A stretch of 64,000 bases of DNA. Source: Streptomyces cellulosae (GTDB lineage Bacteria > Actinomycetota > Actinomycetes > Streptomycetales > Streptomycetaceae). The stretch lies in the NCBI RefSeq assembly GCF_000721105.1, contig NZ_JOEV01000023.1, forward strand, positions 1 to 64,000, in the 5' to 3' direction. The translations under genes were made by a program, and so were the position numbers. A model generated the notes under the pieces. The model did no database searches. It had not been told where the DNA came from and worked only from the letters and a program-made list of their open reading frames with translations. Below are positions 44,050 to 53,132 of this stretch, piece after piece. Each line of letters opens with the position of its first letter. Position 1 is the first letter of the stretch.

Positions 44050-44486
44050 CGCGCCGCGCCGTCGTCCATCCCTGGCGCGGCGCCTTCCTGGTGTGCACGC
44101 CGGCCCGGCTGCCCGTGACCTGGGCCCTGGCCGACCCGGAGACCGGCGAACACCAGGTCTGGCCGCCGTGATCGACGACGCACCGCATCTGGCAGCCGCC
44201 CGCCCGGGCCTGCTGATCCTGGCTGACAAGGGCTACATCGCAGCCGACCTCGACCGCTTCCTCGCCGCCCGCGGCATCAGCCTGCTGCGGTCCTCCTACC
44301 GTAACCGCGGCACCTCACGGCCCGGAGAAGCCCTGCTCAAAGACGGTGCGGCAGCTGATCGAGCGGCCTACGACACCCTCAAAGGCCAACTCGGTCTGGA
44401 CTAACACGGCGGACGCACCATCGAGGGCGTCGGTGTCCGTGCGGCCCAGCGGATCCTGGCAATGACCTGTGCGCTCTGGCACAACT
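44050..44486 (+). pseudogene. IS982-like transposase, C-terminal half, frameshifted
   Basis: Frames combine to RGAFLVCTPARLPVTWALAD, PETGEHQV, AAVIDDAPHLAAARPGLLIL, ADKGYIAADLDRFLAARGIS, LLRSSYRNRGTSRPGEALLK, LKGQLGLD, then TAA and HGGRTIEGVGVRAAQRILAM. This is the order of the IS982 DDE domain (LVGDKxYxxxxF... LRxxRQxIESxNDTxKGQLDLExHGGRT). N-terminal half missing. Confidence 0.7.
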
Positions 44487-44499
44487 GCAACACAGGGTT

Positions 44500-44665
44500 T
44501 CGTCGTGCTGCCTCGATCGTTGAAAGTGGAGGGACCATCGGCTGGTGGATGAACGCCCGCCGCAACGAACGCGATTATGAACAGCTGCCCCAGCACTCCG
44601 AGGCCCACCTGAACTGGGCACTCATCACCACGATGACCAGGCGCCTCACCCGCAAAACTCCCGCA
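44500..44665 (+). pseudogene. IS5-family transposase, C-terminal scrap
   Basis: Reads GWWMNARRNERDYEQLPQHS then EAHLNWALITTMTRRLTRK, the end of the same IS5 branch as the remnant at 30430-30985. It directly follows the IS982 remnant, so one element probably inserted in the other. Confidence 0.75.
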
Positions 44666-44712
44666 CCGGCCAGTGGGCGAAGTCCGGGTGACCGAGGCCC
44701 AATGGGCATCGC

Positions 44713-45258
44713 TCAGTCGGCCGCGTCGACGTAGCCCATCTTCCGGTTCATGGCAATCGCGCTCGCGTTGGCCGGATGATGAAAGGTGCGGACCGTGCTC
44801 GCTCCGCACTGCTGGGCGAAAGTCACCCCGAACGTCTTCATGGCGATGGAGACGCCCTGACCTCGATACGAGGCTCTCACACCAGTCATTTCGTTGAACA
44901 TGAAGTCCTCATGCCTCGACGTCGCCGCCATACCGACCCAGGCCTCGCCGTCCAAGGCGATCACGACACCTCGCGGGTCGTAGGAGGCCACCTCGAAGCG
45001 CTGCTCGACATACTCGTCAAAGGAGTAGAACTCTCCTCTTTCCGGTATGTCGGCAGCACACTCCTTGTTGAGCTCGTACAGCGCCCGACGATGCTCCGGC
45101 GTGTCTCCCAGATCGGCGAGAGTCGTAAAGCGCAATCCCTGGGACTGGCACTTGGTCACATACCTCTCGAAGTGGTTCTGATTGAACTCGGCAACGTCAA
45201 GTTCGAGTTTCACCCAATGACCAGCCACACCTGCCTGCCTTCCGCTGAGCTCTGCCAT
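44713..45258 (-). CDS. GNAT-family N-acetyltransferase
   Basis: A 181-residue protein; ATG 45258 (MAELSGRQAGVAGHW) follows GGAGG at six bases. The N-terminal half is atypical (VKLELDVAEFNQNHFERYV, then TPEHRRALYELNKECAADIP); the C-terminal half has the GNAT core VVIALDGEAWVGMAATS, MTGVRASYRGQGVSIAMKTF (acetyl-CoA loop R-x-x-G-Q-G-V) and TFHHPANASAIAMNRKMGY. Two-module GNATs of this kind are usually antibiotic- or metabolite-modifying or of unknown substrate. Appears intact. Confidence 0.88.
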   Translation of the reverse strand: MAELSGRQAGVAGHWVKLELDVAEFNQNHFERYVTKCQSQGLRFTTLADLGDTPEHRRALYELNKECAADIPERGEFYSFDEYVEQRFEVASYDPRGVVIALDGEAWVGMAATSRHEDFMFNEMTGVRASYRGQGVSIAMKTFGVTFAQQCGASTVRTFHHPANASAIAMNRKMGYVDAAD

Positions 45259-45396
45259 GCCCATCCTCCAGGCAGTCTTCAAGCTGCACAAGATCACCGA
45301 TCCTTGGCCGTGTCCCTCGTCAGGATCGCTTCTCGGCTCCGGATCGAAACACCTGCTGAAAGAGTGGTTTGTCCTGGTGGAGTGTTTGATTCGAAG

Positions 45397-46349
45397 TCAG
45401 GTGTCGCGCCAGTTCAGGGTGTATTCGCGGGTCAGTCGTCTGCTTATGAGGTCGATCATCGCGAGGCGGATTATGGCTTCGGAGCAGTGCGGGTGGGTCT
45501 CGTAGTCGCGGGCGAGGCGGCGGTGGTGCATGAGCCAGCCGAAGGTCCGCTCGACGACCCAGCGCCGCGGTATCACCTTGAAACCCTTCGTGGCAGGACC
45601 TCGGCGGACGACTTCGACGTCGATGCCCAGGCGGGCGCCGTGGTTGATGGCCTCGGTGCGGTACCCGGAGTCGGTCCAGGCCTTTCTGGCCTGCGGGTTC
45701 GCGGTGGCGATCCGGGACAGCAGGTGGATGCCGCCGGCGTTGTCCGAGTCGCTGGCGGCGGTGACCCAGACGGCCAGGAGCAGGCCGAGAGTGTCGACGC
45801 CGATGTGGCGCCTGCGGCCTGCGATCTTCTTCCCCGCGTCGATGCCAGCCTCGGGCTGCAGCGAGCGAGAGTCCGTGCCTTCGCGCTCCGCGCTGACGAC
45901 CTGCTGCCGGAGCGGCTCGATGCTCGCGGTGCTGTTCTTCTTCTTCGGTATGTTCGCCGTCTGACCGGTGGCCGGCGCGTTCGCGGAGGTCATGACACTC
46001 TGGGCGTCGAGCACGCAGGCACTAGGCTGGGCGTCCCGGCCTTCGGCTGTCGCACCAACTGGCGCAGGACGCTGTTGAGTTGGTCGAGGAGGCCGTCCTT
46101 CTGCCGCGCGGCGAAGTACCCTTAGACGGTCTCCCACGGCGCGAAGTCGTGCGGCAGACAGCGCCATGGGATCCCGGTCCGGTCGACATGCAGGATGGCG
46201 TCCATGATTCGGCGCAGGTCATGCTGGGGCGGGCGCCCGATGTCAAGGCCCTTGCCCCTGCGCCCGGCTCGCCAGGCTGTCAGGGCGGGCCCGATCAACT
46301 CCCAGCGTGCATCGGACAGGTCGCTGGGATAGAGGCGCTGTCGCGTCAT
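45397..46349 (-). pseudogene. IS5-family transposase, stop codon plus frameshift
   Basis: ATG 46349 starts MTRQRLYPSDLSDARWELIG, then ILHVDRTGIPWRCLPHDFAP and WETV, where TAA (46124-46122) replaces the expected Tyr of WETVYGYF. After a later shift near 46020 it reads ACVLDAQSVMTSANAPATGQ, an unusual insert of about 38 residues, then GIDAGKKIAGRRRHIGVDTL, PRRWVVERTFGWLMHHRRLA and RRLTREYTLNWRDT. Otherwise nearly full length. The insert (TANIPKKKNSTASIEPL...) is not normal for the family and may be a small duplication or foreign piece. Confidence 0.82.
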
Positions 46350-46355
46350 GTTTCG

Positions 46356-46589
46356 TTAGTGCCGTCGCGAGCAGCCTGCCCCCAGGGCGCAAACGGCGTC
46401 ATGCGGGGGCGCTTTGGGATCAGACAGGAGCGAACTGCCTAAAACGGTCCGTCCGGTGACATCCTTCGCCACATACGCCCCATGATGCGCCATGGCTCCA
46501 ACAGTCCCAGGCTGACGCACCACTGAAGTATCACCAAACATACCCACCGGGGCAAAACGCTCTTTCAGCGCTGTCCTGAAGGAGCCCAT
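46356..46589 (-). CDS. Unusual low-GC3 open frame, 77 aa
   Basis: ATG 46589 reads MGSFRTALKERFAPVGMFGD, TSVVRQPGTVGAMAHHGAYV then AKDVTGRTVLGSS. Many codons end in T or A, unlike the surrounding genes. No ribosome site and no known family. Either a recently acquired small gene or non-coding. Confidence 0.25.
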   Translation of the reverse strand: MGSFRTALKERFAPVGMFGDTSVVRQPGTVGAMAHHGAYVAKDVTGRTVLGSSLLSDPKAPPHDAVCALGAGCSRRH

Positions 46590-46694
46590 TCACAAGGGGT
46601 CGCGATCACCCTGACAACACGCCGCCTTGCTCGCCAGAACAAGAGCTTGACCATCACTCCACCCCCACAGACAAAAGCTGCCTGACCAGCCCGG

Positions 46695-47156
46695 TCACAA
46701 CAGGCGGCCCACCAGGTCCCCGCCGGGATCGTCGGCCAGCACGATCGCGGCCTTCACGCACTTGCCCACCGGCTCGCGCCGGACCTCGAAGGTGCGGCAC
46801 ACCGCCATGGCGATCTCCAGGCCGTGCTGTCCCACCCGCACCGGATCCGTCGAGCAGGCCGCCGGCAACGTCGGATCGGTGTCCCACACGCTGATCTCCA
46901 CGGCACCGTCGGCAATCTCCAGGTCCAGCAGGCACGGTCCGGGAGCGAATTTATAGGCATTGGTCACCAACTCACTCACCACCAGCTCGGCCAGGCCCAT
47001 CGCACGCTCCGACACCGGGAGACCGTGAACGGCCTGAACAGCGGCCAGGAAGCGGCGGACAGCATGCCGGGCCTCAGCGATCGGCTCACTCCCCTCGAAA
47101 GCAACAGTCGCCAGGATCGGGCGGCCGGCCAGCAGCTGATACTCGTTTTCGCGCAT
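46695..47156 (-). CDS. ATP-binding anti-sigma-type serine kinase (HATPase_c_2)
   Basis: A 153-residue protein from ATG 47156. It has the RsbW-like fold: PIAEARHAVRRFLAAVQAVH, the N-box LAELVVSELVTNAYKFAPGP, the DTDP loop VEISVWDTDPTLP, and the GQHGLEIAMAVC box (G2). Streptomyces encodes many such proteins, which bind sigma factors or anti-anti-sigma factors. It is the intact relative of the broken gene at 13631-13848. No sigma gene is adjacent, so the target is unknown. Confidence 0.9.
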   Translation of the reverse strand: MRENEYQLLAGRPILATVAFEGSEPIAEARHAVRRFLAAVQAVHGLPVSERAMGLAELVVSELVTNAYKFAPGPCLLDLEIADGAVEISVWDTDPTLPAACSTDPVRVGQHGLEIAMAVCRTFEVRREPVGKCVKAAIVLADDPGGDLVGRLL

Positions 47157-47634
47157 GGCTCAGCCACACCGCCACCCTTGTCCTGAGTTCTACGGTCAGA
47201 TCGCGGATACCCCTGAATCGTTGCCGCACACCAGGCGTGCTCTCACGGCCGCAGAACGCGGTGACCTGCGTGGTCGGAGATCGGCCGGCCGCGTCCGGCC
47301 CCATGGCGGGGTCTCCCACGCAGCGAGAGAGTTCGCCTCACCTGCCCGTGGTTCAGGCTCTGCGTGGAACTCGCCACCGGAGGCACGACCTGTGAGGGAG
47401 GGGAATTCGAATGCGGGTACGACGGGTTCGTCGCGAGCGTCCGGGATCGCGGCGAGTGCCCGACGCCAAACAGAGCCGAGCAGGTCACAGTGGCGGTGCT
47501 GAAGGTGCTTGCTTCCCGCCTCACTGCCGGGCAGGCCAAGGAGATCTCGCCGCGCAGAGAACCTTGGCTGGCTGGCAGCAAGCTGTCGAGCCCCGCTCTG
47601 GTAGGCGGTCAAGGCCGCCGCGTCGTTCTTGGGC
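47157..47634. other. Gene-free stretch
   Basis: Nothing recognised on either strand; carries the promoter of the anti-sigma gene near its left side. Confidence 0.4.
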
Positions 47635-48200
47635 AGCGACGCAAGAAGCTGCGCGCCGCCGTCAGCGACCCCGAGCAGTTGCGCAGCGCTCTGCGCGAGA
47701 CCGGACGGATCGACTGCCTGGGCGACGCCGTCTCCGTCTTCCACTTCGACCCGGATGTGGCGTGGGGTGGCGGTAGTGGTCGAGGCGACCCTCGACCACT
47801 ACCGCACGTGGGCCGAGCTGAACACCAGGCACGTGGTCGTGGTCTTCAGCGAGGCCGCGCGGGCGCTGGTGGCCCAACAGCGCCCGGCAGCCATCCTCCA
47901 GGTGACCAATGGCGGCACGCGCGAGGCGACCTCCGGTACGGGACTGTGGGCGGCCGGCTGGCACGGCGGCTTGTGCGCGCCGGCCACCGCTGCCGGGCAG
48001 GAACCGCAGCCGCACGGCATCCATGTCGCCCAGCTCCTGGTCAACGGGGTGATCGAGTCCCCCAAGACCCAGGCCATCATCCAAGGGCTGCCCGCCGACC
48101 AGAGCATCGACCCCGCCGAGGTGGCGGCGGCCGTCGCCTTTCTGGCGGGCCGGAGCCCCCCGCGGCCGCAGTCACGAGCTGCCTCCCACTCCTGCAGGCA
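47635..48200 (+). pseudogene. Degraded SDR-like oxidoreductase
   Basis: One frame reads KKLRAAVSDPEQLRSALRET then GRIDCLGDAVSVFHFDPDVA, another FSEAARALVAQQRPAAILQV, TNGGTREATSGTGLWAAG, GIHVAQLLVNGVIESPKTQA and DPAEVAAAVAFLAG. The order fits the second half of short SDR proteins. The Rossmann N-terminus and the YxxxK site are not identifiable, so the call is tentative. Confidence 0.5.
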
Positions 48201-48322
48201 ACTGGCCCGCTTCCCGGCGGTCACGGGCCGGACCGGCCCAGTGAACGGCATCCCTGAGCTGACCGGACGCGGGGATCGACATCACTACGACCACGGTGAC
48301 CCCAGCCTGCCATGCTGGGGCT

Positions 48323-48544
48323 ATGAAGCCTGAGCGCTTTCACCTGACCCTGGCCTCTGCCGGCCACCCGGTGATGCAGGGCTGGTGGGGGAACGAGGCC
48401 ACTCCACGGCGGATGATTTCCGTGTGGTTGGGGAACTGGAGCGCGCTTCCTGGCGCCCGGGTCACCCTCGTCGACGAGGAGACAGGCGAGACGTTGACGA
48501 GCTGGCCGGACGAGACGCAAGGGTCTGCCATCCTGGCGCCATGA
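48323..48544 (+). CDS. Conserved small Streptomyces protein, 73 aa
   Basis: ATG 48323 reads MKPERFHLTLASAGHPVMQG, WWGNEATPRRMISVWLGNW then RVTLVDEETGETLTSWPDE. This pattern (short beta strands, VDEETGETLT-WPDE end) is recurrent in Streptomyces genomes as a small protein of unknown role. Clean coding composition. Confidence 0.65.
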   Translation: MKPERFHLTLASAGHPVMQGWWGNEATPRRMISVWLGNWSALPGARVTLVDEETGETLTSWPDETQGSAILAP

Positions 48545-48929
48545 GCGACGAGCGGCCCCGCAGGACGACGACGGCTTCGGGGAAGTGCTCGCAGACGTGG
48601 CGGAGAGGTTCATCGCAAAATCCGGCACAAACCATGTCGGGTTTCTGCACCCCTGTCCAAGCGTGGAACCCTGGCCGGGGTGCGCTGCTGTCAGCCCTCA
48701 CGCCTGGTGCCGGATGTAAGTCGGATCCGACCTGGCGCTGAGACGTGCAGCCGTGCCGGGAACAGCGGGTCCGGCCGGCACTGTTGCATCGACCGAGGGA
48801 CCGGCGCTGCATGGGCGGGGAACTCGGACACCACAAGGTCGTCTACCCTGCCAGGATCCGGGCCCCCGGGATCGCGGTACGCCCGCCGCGCACTCGGACC
48901 AAGACGTATTTCTGCAGGAGGACTGCTTG
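48545..48929. other. Region upstream of the PIG-L gene
   Basis: Contains one coding-like tail (48564-48719, DGFGEVLADVAERFIAKSG then a TAA) without a start or known family. The rest should hold the promoter of the gene at 48930. Confidence 0.35.
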
Positions 48930-49763
48930 ATGACTGACCGGCCCTTGACGCTCATGGCGGTGCACGCCCACCCCGACGACGAGGCCACCGGAACCGGAGG
49001 GGTCCTCGCGCGGTACGCGGCGGAAGGCATCCGCACGGTTCTCGTGACGTGTACCGACGGCGGTTGCGGTGACGGACCGGGGGGTGTCAAGCCGGGTGAT
49101 CCCGGGCACGATCCGGCGGCCGTCGCATTGATGCGCCGTCAAGAACTCAAGGCGAGCTGTGACGTCCTGAACGTCAGTGATCTGGAGATGCTGGACTATG
49201 CCGACTCCGGGATGGCGGGCTGGCCGAGCAACGACGCCCCCGGATCCTTCTGGCAGACCCCCGTGGAGGAAGGCGCGGCCCGACTCGCGGAACTCATGCG
49301 GCACTACCGACCTGATGTAGTCGTCACCTACGACGAGAACGGCTTCTACGGCCACCCCGACCACATCCAGGCCCACCGCATCACGATGGCGGCGCTGGAG
49401 ATGACCGCGCTGACACCGAAGGTGTACTGGACCACGATGCCCCGCTCGATGATGCAGCGGTTCGGCGAGATCATGCGCGAGTTTCATCCGGACATGCCGG
49501 AGCCGGATCCTGCCGAGGCCGCCGCGATGGCCGAGATCGGCCTTCCCGACGATGAGATCACCACGTGGGTGGACACCACCGCGTTCAGCGGCCAGAAGTT
49601 CGACGCGCTGGCCGCGCACGCCAGTCAGGGCGAGAACATCTTCTTCCTCAGGATGGGCAAGGAGAGGTTCGGAGAGTTGATGGGCATGGAGACCTTCGTA
49701 CGTGTCCAGGACTCCACCGGCGCGGCCGTACCCGAGAATGATCTCTTCGCCGGACTGCGCTGA
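48930..49763 (+). CDS. PIG-L family deacetylase (MshB/Mca-like)
   Basis: A 277-residue zinc hydrolase; ATG 48930 follows GGAGG. The zinc motif AHPDDE is at residues 13-18 (MAVHAHPDDEATGTGG), the third ligand lies in FYGHPDHIQAHRI, and VVVTYDENGFYGHP is typical of mycothiol-related deacetylases and conjugate amidases. Length and motif order fit Mca-like mycothiol S-conjugate amidases, which cleave toxin adducts; a sugar N-deacetylase is the alternative. Confidence 0.9.
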   Translation: MTDRPLTLMAVHAHPDDEATGTGGVLARYAAEGIRTVLVTCTDGGCGDGPGGVKPGDPGHDPAAVALMRRQELKASCDVLNVSDLEMLDYADSGMAGWPSNDAPGSFWQTPVEEGAARLAELMRHYRPDVVVTYDENGFYGHPDHIQAHRITMAALEMTALTPKVYWTTMPRSMMQRFGEIMREFHPDMPEPDPAEAAAMAEIGLPDDEITTWVDTTAFSGQKFDALAAHASQGENIFFLRMGKERFGELMGMETFVRVQDSTGAAVPENDLFAGLR

Positions 49764-49770
49764 CGCCGGG

Positions 49771-49866
49771 CCAGCTGCGTCGAACCCGACGCGATCTACA
49801 TCCGGGACGGCTCCACCTACACCTCGGCGGGCGTGACCGCCGGCATCGACCTGGCACTGGCGCTGG
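49771..49866 (+). pseudogene. GlxA/AraC-DJ-1 regulator fragment
   Basis: Reads CVEPDAIYIRDGSTYTSAGV then TAGIDLALALV, the signature end of the DJ-1/PfpI half of GlxA-type AraC regulators (VxPDxIYVRDGxxxTSAGVTAGIDLALALVEED). Only 30 residues remain. Confidence 0.7.
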
Positions 49867-50114
49867 TCACCTCGTCAGCGTGTTCGGCACCCGAGGCTTG
49901 GTCGAACGCCGGCGTGCTCGGGCGCAGCGGACCACTGATCCGGGCCCATCTCCCAGCGCCGCACCAACTCCGGTCCGGTGGTGAGGTGTTGCAATATGGC
50001 CTGTCCTGCCGCGAGGCACCCACCGGAACGCCGGTGGGCGGCGGAGGACGAGCCAGCGGCCGTTGCGTCGCCGGTGGGTCGGAGACGCGGCACCGGGGAC
50101 CCGGTGCCCGTGCG

Positions 50115-50942
50115 TCAGCCGCGGGCGAAGTCCAGCAGATCGGCGTTGAACCGCTCGGCGAACTCCGGAACCATCGAAAGGCCGTGCGGGGCGCCCTGGT
50201 AGACCTTGTAGACGGCGTCCCCGACCAGCTGGGAGGACTTCTCGCCGGAGGCCACGATCGGCACGATCTGGTCGTCGTCGCCGTGCACGATCAGCGTCGG
50301 CACGTCGATCTTCGTCAGGTCCTCGGTGAGGTCCGTCTCGGAGAACGCCTTGACGCAGTCGTGGGCGCCCTTGAGGCCCACGGACATCGACCAGAGCCAG
50401 AACTGGTCACGGGTGCCCTGGGCGACGTTCGACCCGTCGCGGTTGGCCCCGAAGAAGGGGGCGCTGAGGTCCTCGTAGAACTGCGAGCGGTCCTTCAGGA
50501 CCCCGTCGCGGATCTCGTCGAAGACGTCGATGGGCTGGCCCTCGGGGTTCGCGTCCGTCTTGAGCATCAGCGGGGGAATCGCCCCGAGCAGGACGGCCTT
50601 GGCGACCCGGCCGGTACCGTGCCGGCCGATGTAGCGAGTCACCTCGCCGCCGCCTGTCGAGTGGCCCACCAGGATGACGTCCCGGAGGTCGAGGGTCTCG
50701 ATGACGGCGGCCAGGTCGTCGGCGTACGTGTCCAGGTCGTTCCCGTCCCAGGGCTGGCCGGAGCGCCCGCCGCCGCGCCGGTCGTGAGCGATCGCCCGGA
50801 AGCCGTTGTCCGCCATCAGCTTCAGCTGCGGGTCCCAGGCGTCGGCGACGAGCGGCCAGCCGTGGGAGAAGACGACGGGCTGCCCCGATCCCCAGTCTTT
50901 GAAGTAGATCTGCGTTCCGTCCGTGGCAGTGGCGAAGGGCAT
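50115..50942 (-). CDS. Alpha/beta hydrolase, non-heme haloperoxidase/perhydrolase type
   Basis: A 275-residue enzyme; I start at ATG 50942 ([20 protein letters not shown]) after [21 protein letters not shown] supplies the oxyanion hole, GHSTGGGE holds the catalytic Ser95, HGDDDQIVP the Asp, and GAPHGLSM the His. The sequence follows the bacterial cofactor-free chloroperoxidase family, which are perhydrolases or esterases in practice. Physiological substrate unknown; intact. Confidence 0.93.
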   Translation of the reverse strand: MPFATATDGTQIYFKDWGSGQPVVFSHGWPLVADAWDPQLKLMADNGFRAIAHDRRGGGRSGQPWDGNDLDTYADDLAAVIETLDLRDVILVGHSTGGGEVTRYIGRHGTGRVAKAVLLGAIPPLMLKTDANPEGQPIDVFDEIRDGVLKDRSQFYEDLSAPFFGANRDGSNVAQGTRDQFWLWSMSVGLKGAHDCVKAFSETDLTEDLTKIDVPTLIVHGDDDQIVPIVASGEKSSQLVGDAVYKVYQGAPHGLSMVPEFAERFNADLLDFARG

Positions 50943-51485
50943 GGTGCGTTCCTTTCGAACCGGTCCGCCCCGTGGCGCTCGGTGCCCGGCCGGGCTGCTA
51001 TCGCGCCACGCCGGCACTGCGACCTGTGGGGCTGCTGGGACGTGGGCGGCTGACGGCGGCCGGAACGAGCACGTCCTCACCCCACGCTACCCGTGGAGCC
51101 CCACTTCAGCGCGTCGGCCGAACGACGGCGACACCGCCGCCCCCATCCCGGGCTACGCGTCCCCTGCGTGCGGGCGATGCCGACCCTCCTTGTGCGCTTT
51201 GGCCCAGTGGTTAGTACAGGGCCCCGATGCCCGGGGACCCCGGCGATGGCGGTCGCCGGCAGACCGAGGTCGATGAGCTGACCGGGCAGCTGTCAGGACC
51301 TCCTCAGACCAGTCGCCGTGCCGGGCTCCGGCGGATGAGCCAGCCGGGCAGGTGCTGGGAGCTGAGCTGGGAGAAACCTGGCACGGGGGCGGGTCGACGA
51401 CCCTCCCAATCTATCCGGACAGGTTAATTGAAGTGGTTAAGTAAACGGGATAAAGCTGCCATGTCTGGGGTCGAGGCAGACCCAT
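50943..51485. other. Gene-free stretch between haloperoxidase and tap remnant
   Basis: No gene supported. An AT-rich block TTAATTGAAGTGGTTAAG (51425-51442) about 45 bp upstream of the tap start may be its promoter; the rest presumably includes the hydrolase promoter. Confidence 0.45.
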
Positions 51486-52413
51486 ATGGCAACCAGCGAG
51501 CAAGAGCTGTTCGCGTCCGTCGACGCCATGCTGGGCGAGGAGCCGCAGCTCCCGCCTCCGGCGGAGCGCGCCCGGTTGCGTGAGGCCGCCGGCATCAACC
51601 AGGCCCGCCCAGCGACCGCCCGCCCAGCGACCACGCTCAAGACGTCGACGCAGAGCATCAACACGTGGAGCTGGACCCGCGCCTGCCGTTGCCGTTCACG
51701 CCGACCGGGGAGCGGCTGACGGGCCCGGCCTGGTACCAGACGCACACCGTCGCCTACGCCCAGGAGCTCGGCTACGACGTCCATCCGATCGAGGCGTACC
51801 TACGCCGCGAGACCGGCGCGTACCTGGACCCGTGGCACGACGCCTCAGGGCGGCGTACGTCGACACCCTCGCCGACCTCGGCGCCACCCGGGACCTGGAC
51901 GACCGAGCGTTCCTGGCGGCGATGGAGCGGCACAAGGACGTCGACCCGGCCATGGCCGCTTTTTGCTCGCCGCCATCAAGGCCACGGTCCAGGGCGGCGT
52001 CGGCAAGCTGCGGGAGCGCCCGCAGGGCCGCCACTACAAGGACGGGAACCGGTGGCCGGCGCTGGAATGCCCGACCTGGCGCGCCGACATCCGGGCCGCC
52101 GTCATCGCCAAGGCGCGGGTGAACATGCACCGCAAGCTCAGCAACATGGCGAAGATGACGGGCCTGTTCCCGCTCGCCGTGCTGTCCGACTGCGTCGTCT
52201 ATCCCTCGCCGGGGGAGAGCTTGCTGGACTTCCTGCCGTACGCCGCGTTCGACAAGCCGCAGCCCCGCCGGCTTCCGTCTCGGACCGACGCCGGGTCTGG
52301 CGAAGCTGGAGGGTGTCCAGTCGATGCTGTGGGCGGTTGACCTGATGGAGAAGTGTCTCAACCCGGCCCGCCACATCAAGGGCGGCGACGCCGTCATGGA
52401 CGAAGGGGAATAG
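51486..52413 (+). pseudogene. tap: Telomere-associated protein Tap, large internal deletion and frameshifts
   Basis: ATG 51486 starts MATSEQELFASVDAMLGEEP, PPPAERARLREAAGINQARP then TTLKTSTQSI, the N-terminal helix-turn-helix of Streptomyces Tap. The sequence then jumps to C-terminal parts in successive frames: HVELDPRLPLPFTPTGERLT, RAAYVDTLADLGATRDLDDR, FLAAMERHKDVDPAMAA, LAAIKATVQGGVGKLRERPQ, MTGLFPLAVLSDCVVYPSPG and LAKLEGVQSMLWAVDLMEKC, ending GGDAVMDEGE and TAG. Intact Tap exceeds 700 residues and recruits the terminal protein to the replicating telomere; about 400 residues and four frames are lost here. tpg follows 4 bp later. Confidence 0.85.
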
Positions 52414-52417
52414 AGCC

Positions 52418-52975
52418 GTGGGGGAGATCGACGACGCGATCGAGCGGGCCGACCGGGAAGCGTTCACCCGCCGGCCGCCGAAGACCCTCAAGGGCCAGAT
52501 CGCCTACCTGATCCGGCAGTTGCAGCGCGAAGGCAGTCGCGCAGGAGATCGGTGTCACCGCCGACTCCGTCAACCGCTACCGGCGCGGCGCCCGCAAGCA
52601 CGCCCCGGCCGACGTCGCCGCGAAGATCGAGGACGCCGTACGGCAGGGGTGGCAGCCGCAGGTCCGCAAGCGCCGGCAGCAACAGGCCGCCACCACGACC
52701 GGGATCACGGTGGAGACCAGAGCCCGGTTCGGGGTACACCAGCCGGTCGGCACGACCGACGACGGACGGATGAGGCGACTGACCGCGCACCTCCCGCCGG
52801 AGTAAGCCCGCCGCCTGTTCGACGCGCCGCGAAGCCGGGGCCAGCGACCAGCAGATGCCCTGGATCATCGCCGAAGGGTTTAAGGACGTCTATTTCCAGG
52901 GCGGCCGTGGTCGCGCTCTGGGGCTGTTCAGACCTGGAAATCAATGGCATCGACCACCTGGATCTCGACTACTGA
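52418..52975 (+). pseudogene. tpg: Telomere terminal protein Tpg, broken by shifts and a stop
   Basis: GTG 52418 starts VGEIDDAIERADREAFTRRP, PKTLKGQIAYLIRQLQ; the next frame gives AVAQEIGVTADSVNRYRRGA (helix-turn-helix), AAKIEDAVRQGWQPQVRKRR, TTTGITVETRARFG, RMRRLTAHLPPE and then TAA (52803-52805) where relatives have Tyr (PEYARRLF); later frames give IIAEGFKDVYFQ and NGIDHLDLDY before the true stop at 52975. Total length equals that of intact Tpg (about 184). Tpg is covalently attached to the 5' ends of linear Streptomyces replicons. It follows tap in the usual order. Confidence 0.88.
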
Positions 52976-53024
52976 TCCGGGGCCTTGAGCACCGCTGTCC
53001 CAGCAGCCGGTTGAGTCAAGGCAC

Positions 53025-53058
53025 GACAGTTGTCACCAAGGCAGGCGGGTTGTCACCC
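53025..53058. repeat. Intergenic repeat, copy A (right end only)
   Basis: GACAGTTGTCACCAAGGC followed by AGGCGGGTTGTCACCC: two GTTGTCACC boxes 20 bp apart around a GGCAGGC core. The same arrangement closes copy B at 54980-55009 and, less perfectly, copy C. Confidence 0.75.
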
Positions 53059-53132
53059 CAGGGCCGTCGGACCGGGGCACGCCGAGCTAAAGGTTGTCCC
53101 GCGATCTCTGGCTGGTTGTTCCAGACGGCGCC

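Noticed and set aside
31654..52805. TAA read as Tyr (stop codon recoding) as an explanation of the repeated TAC-to-TAA changes.
   Set aside because: Intact genes in the window use TAA as a normal stop (for example 21240, 57409), and most affected genes also have frameshifts, so recoding is not needed.
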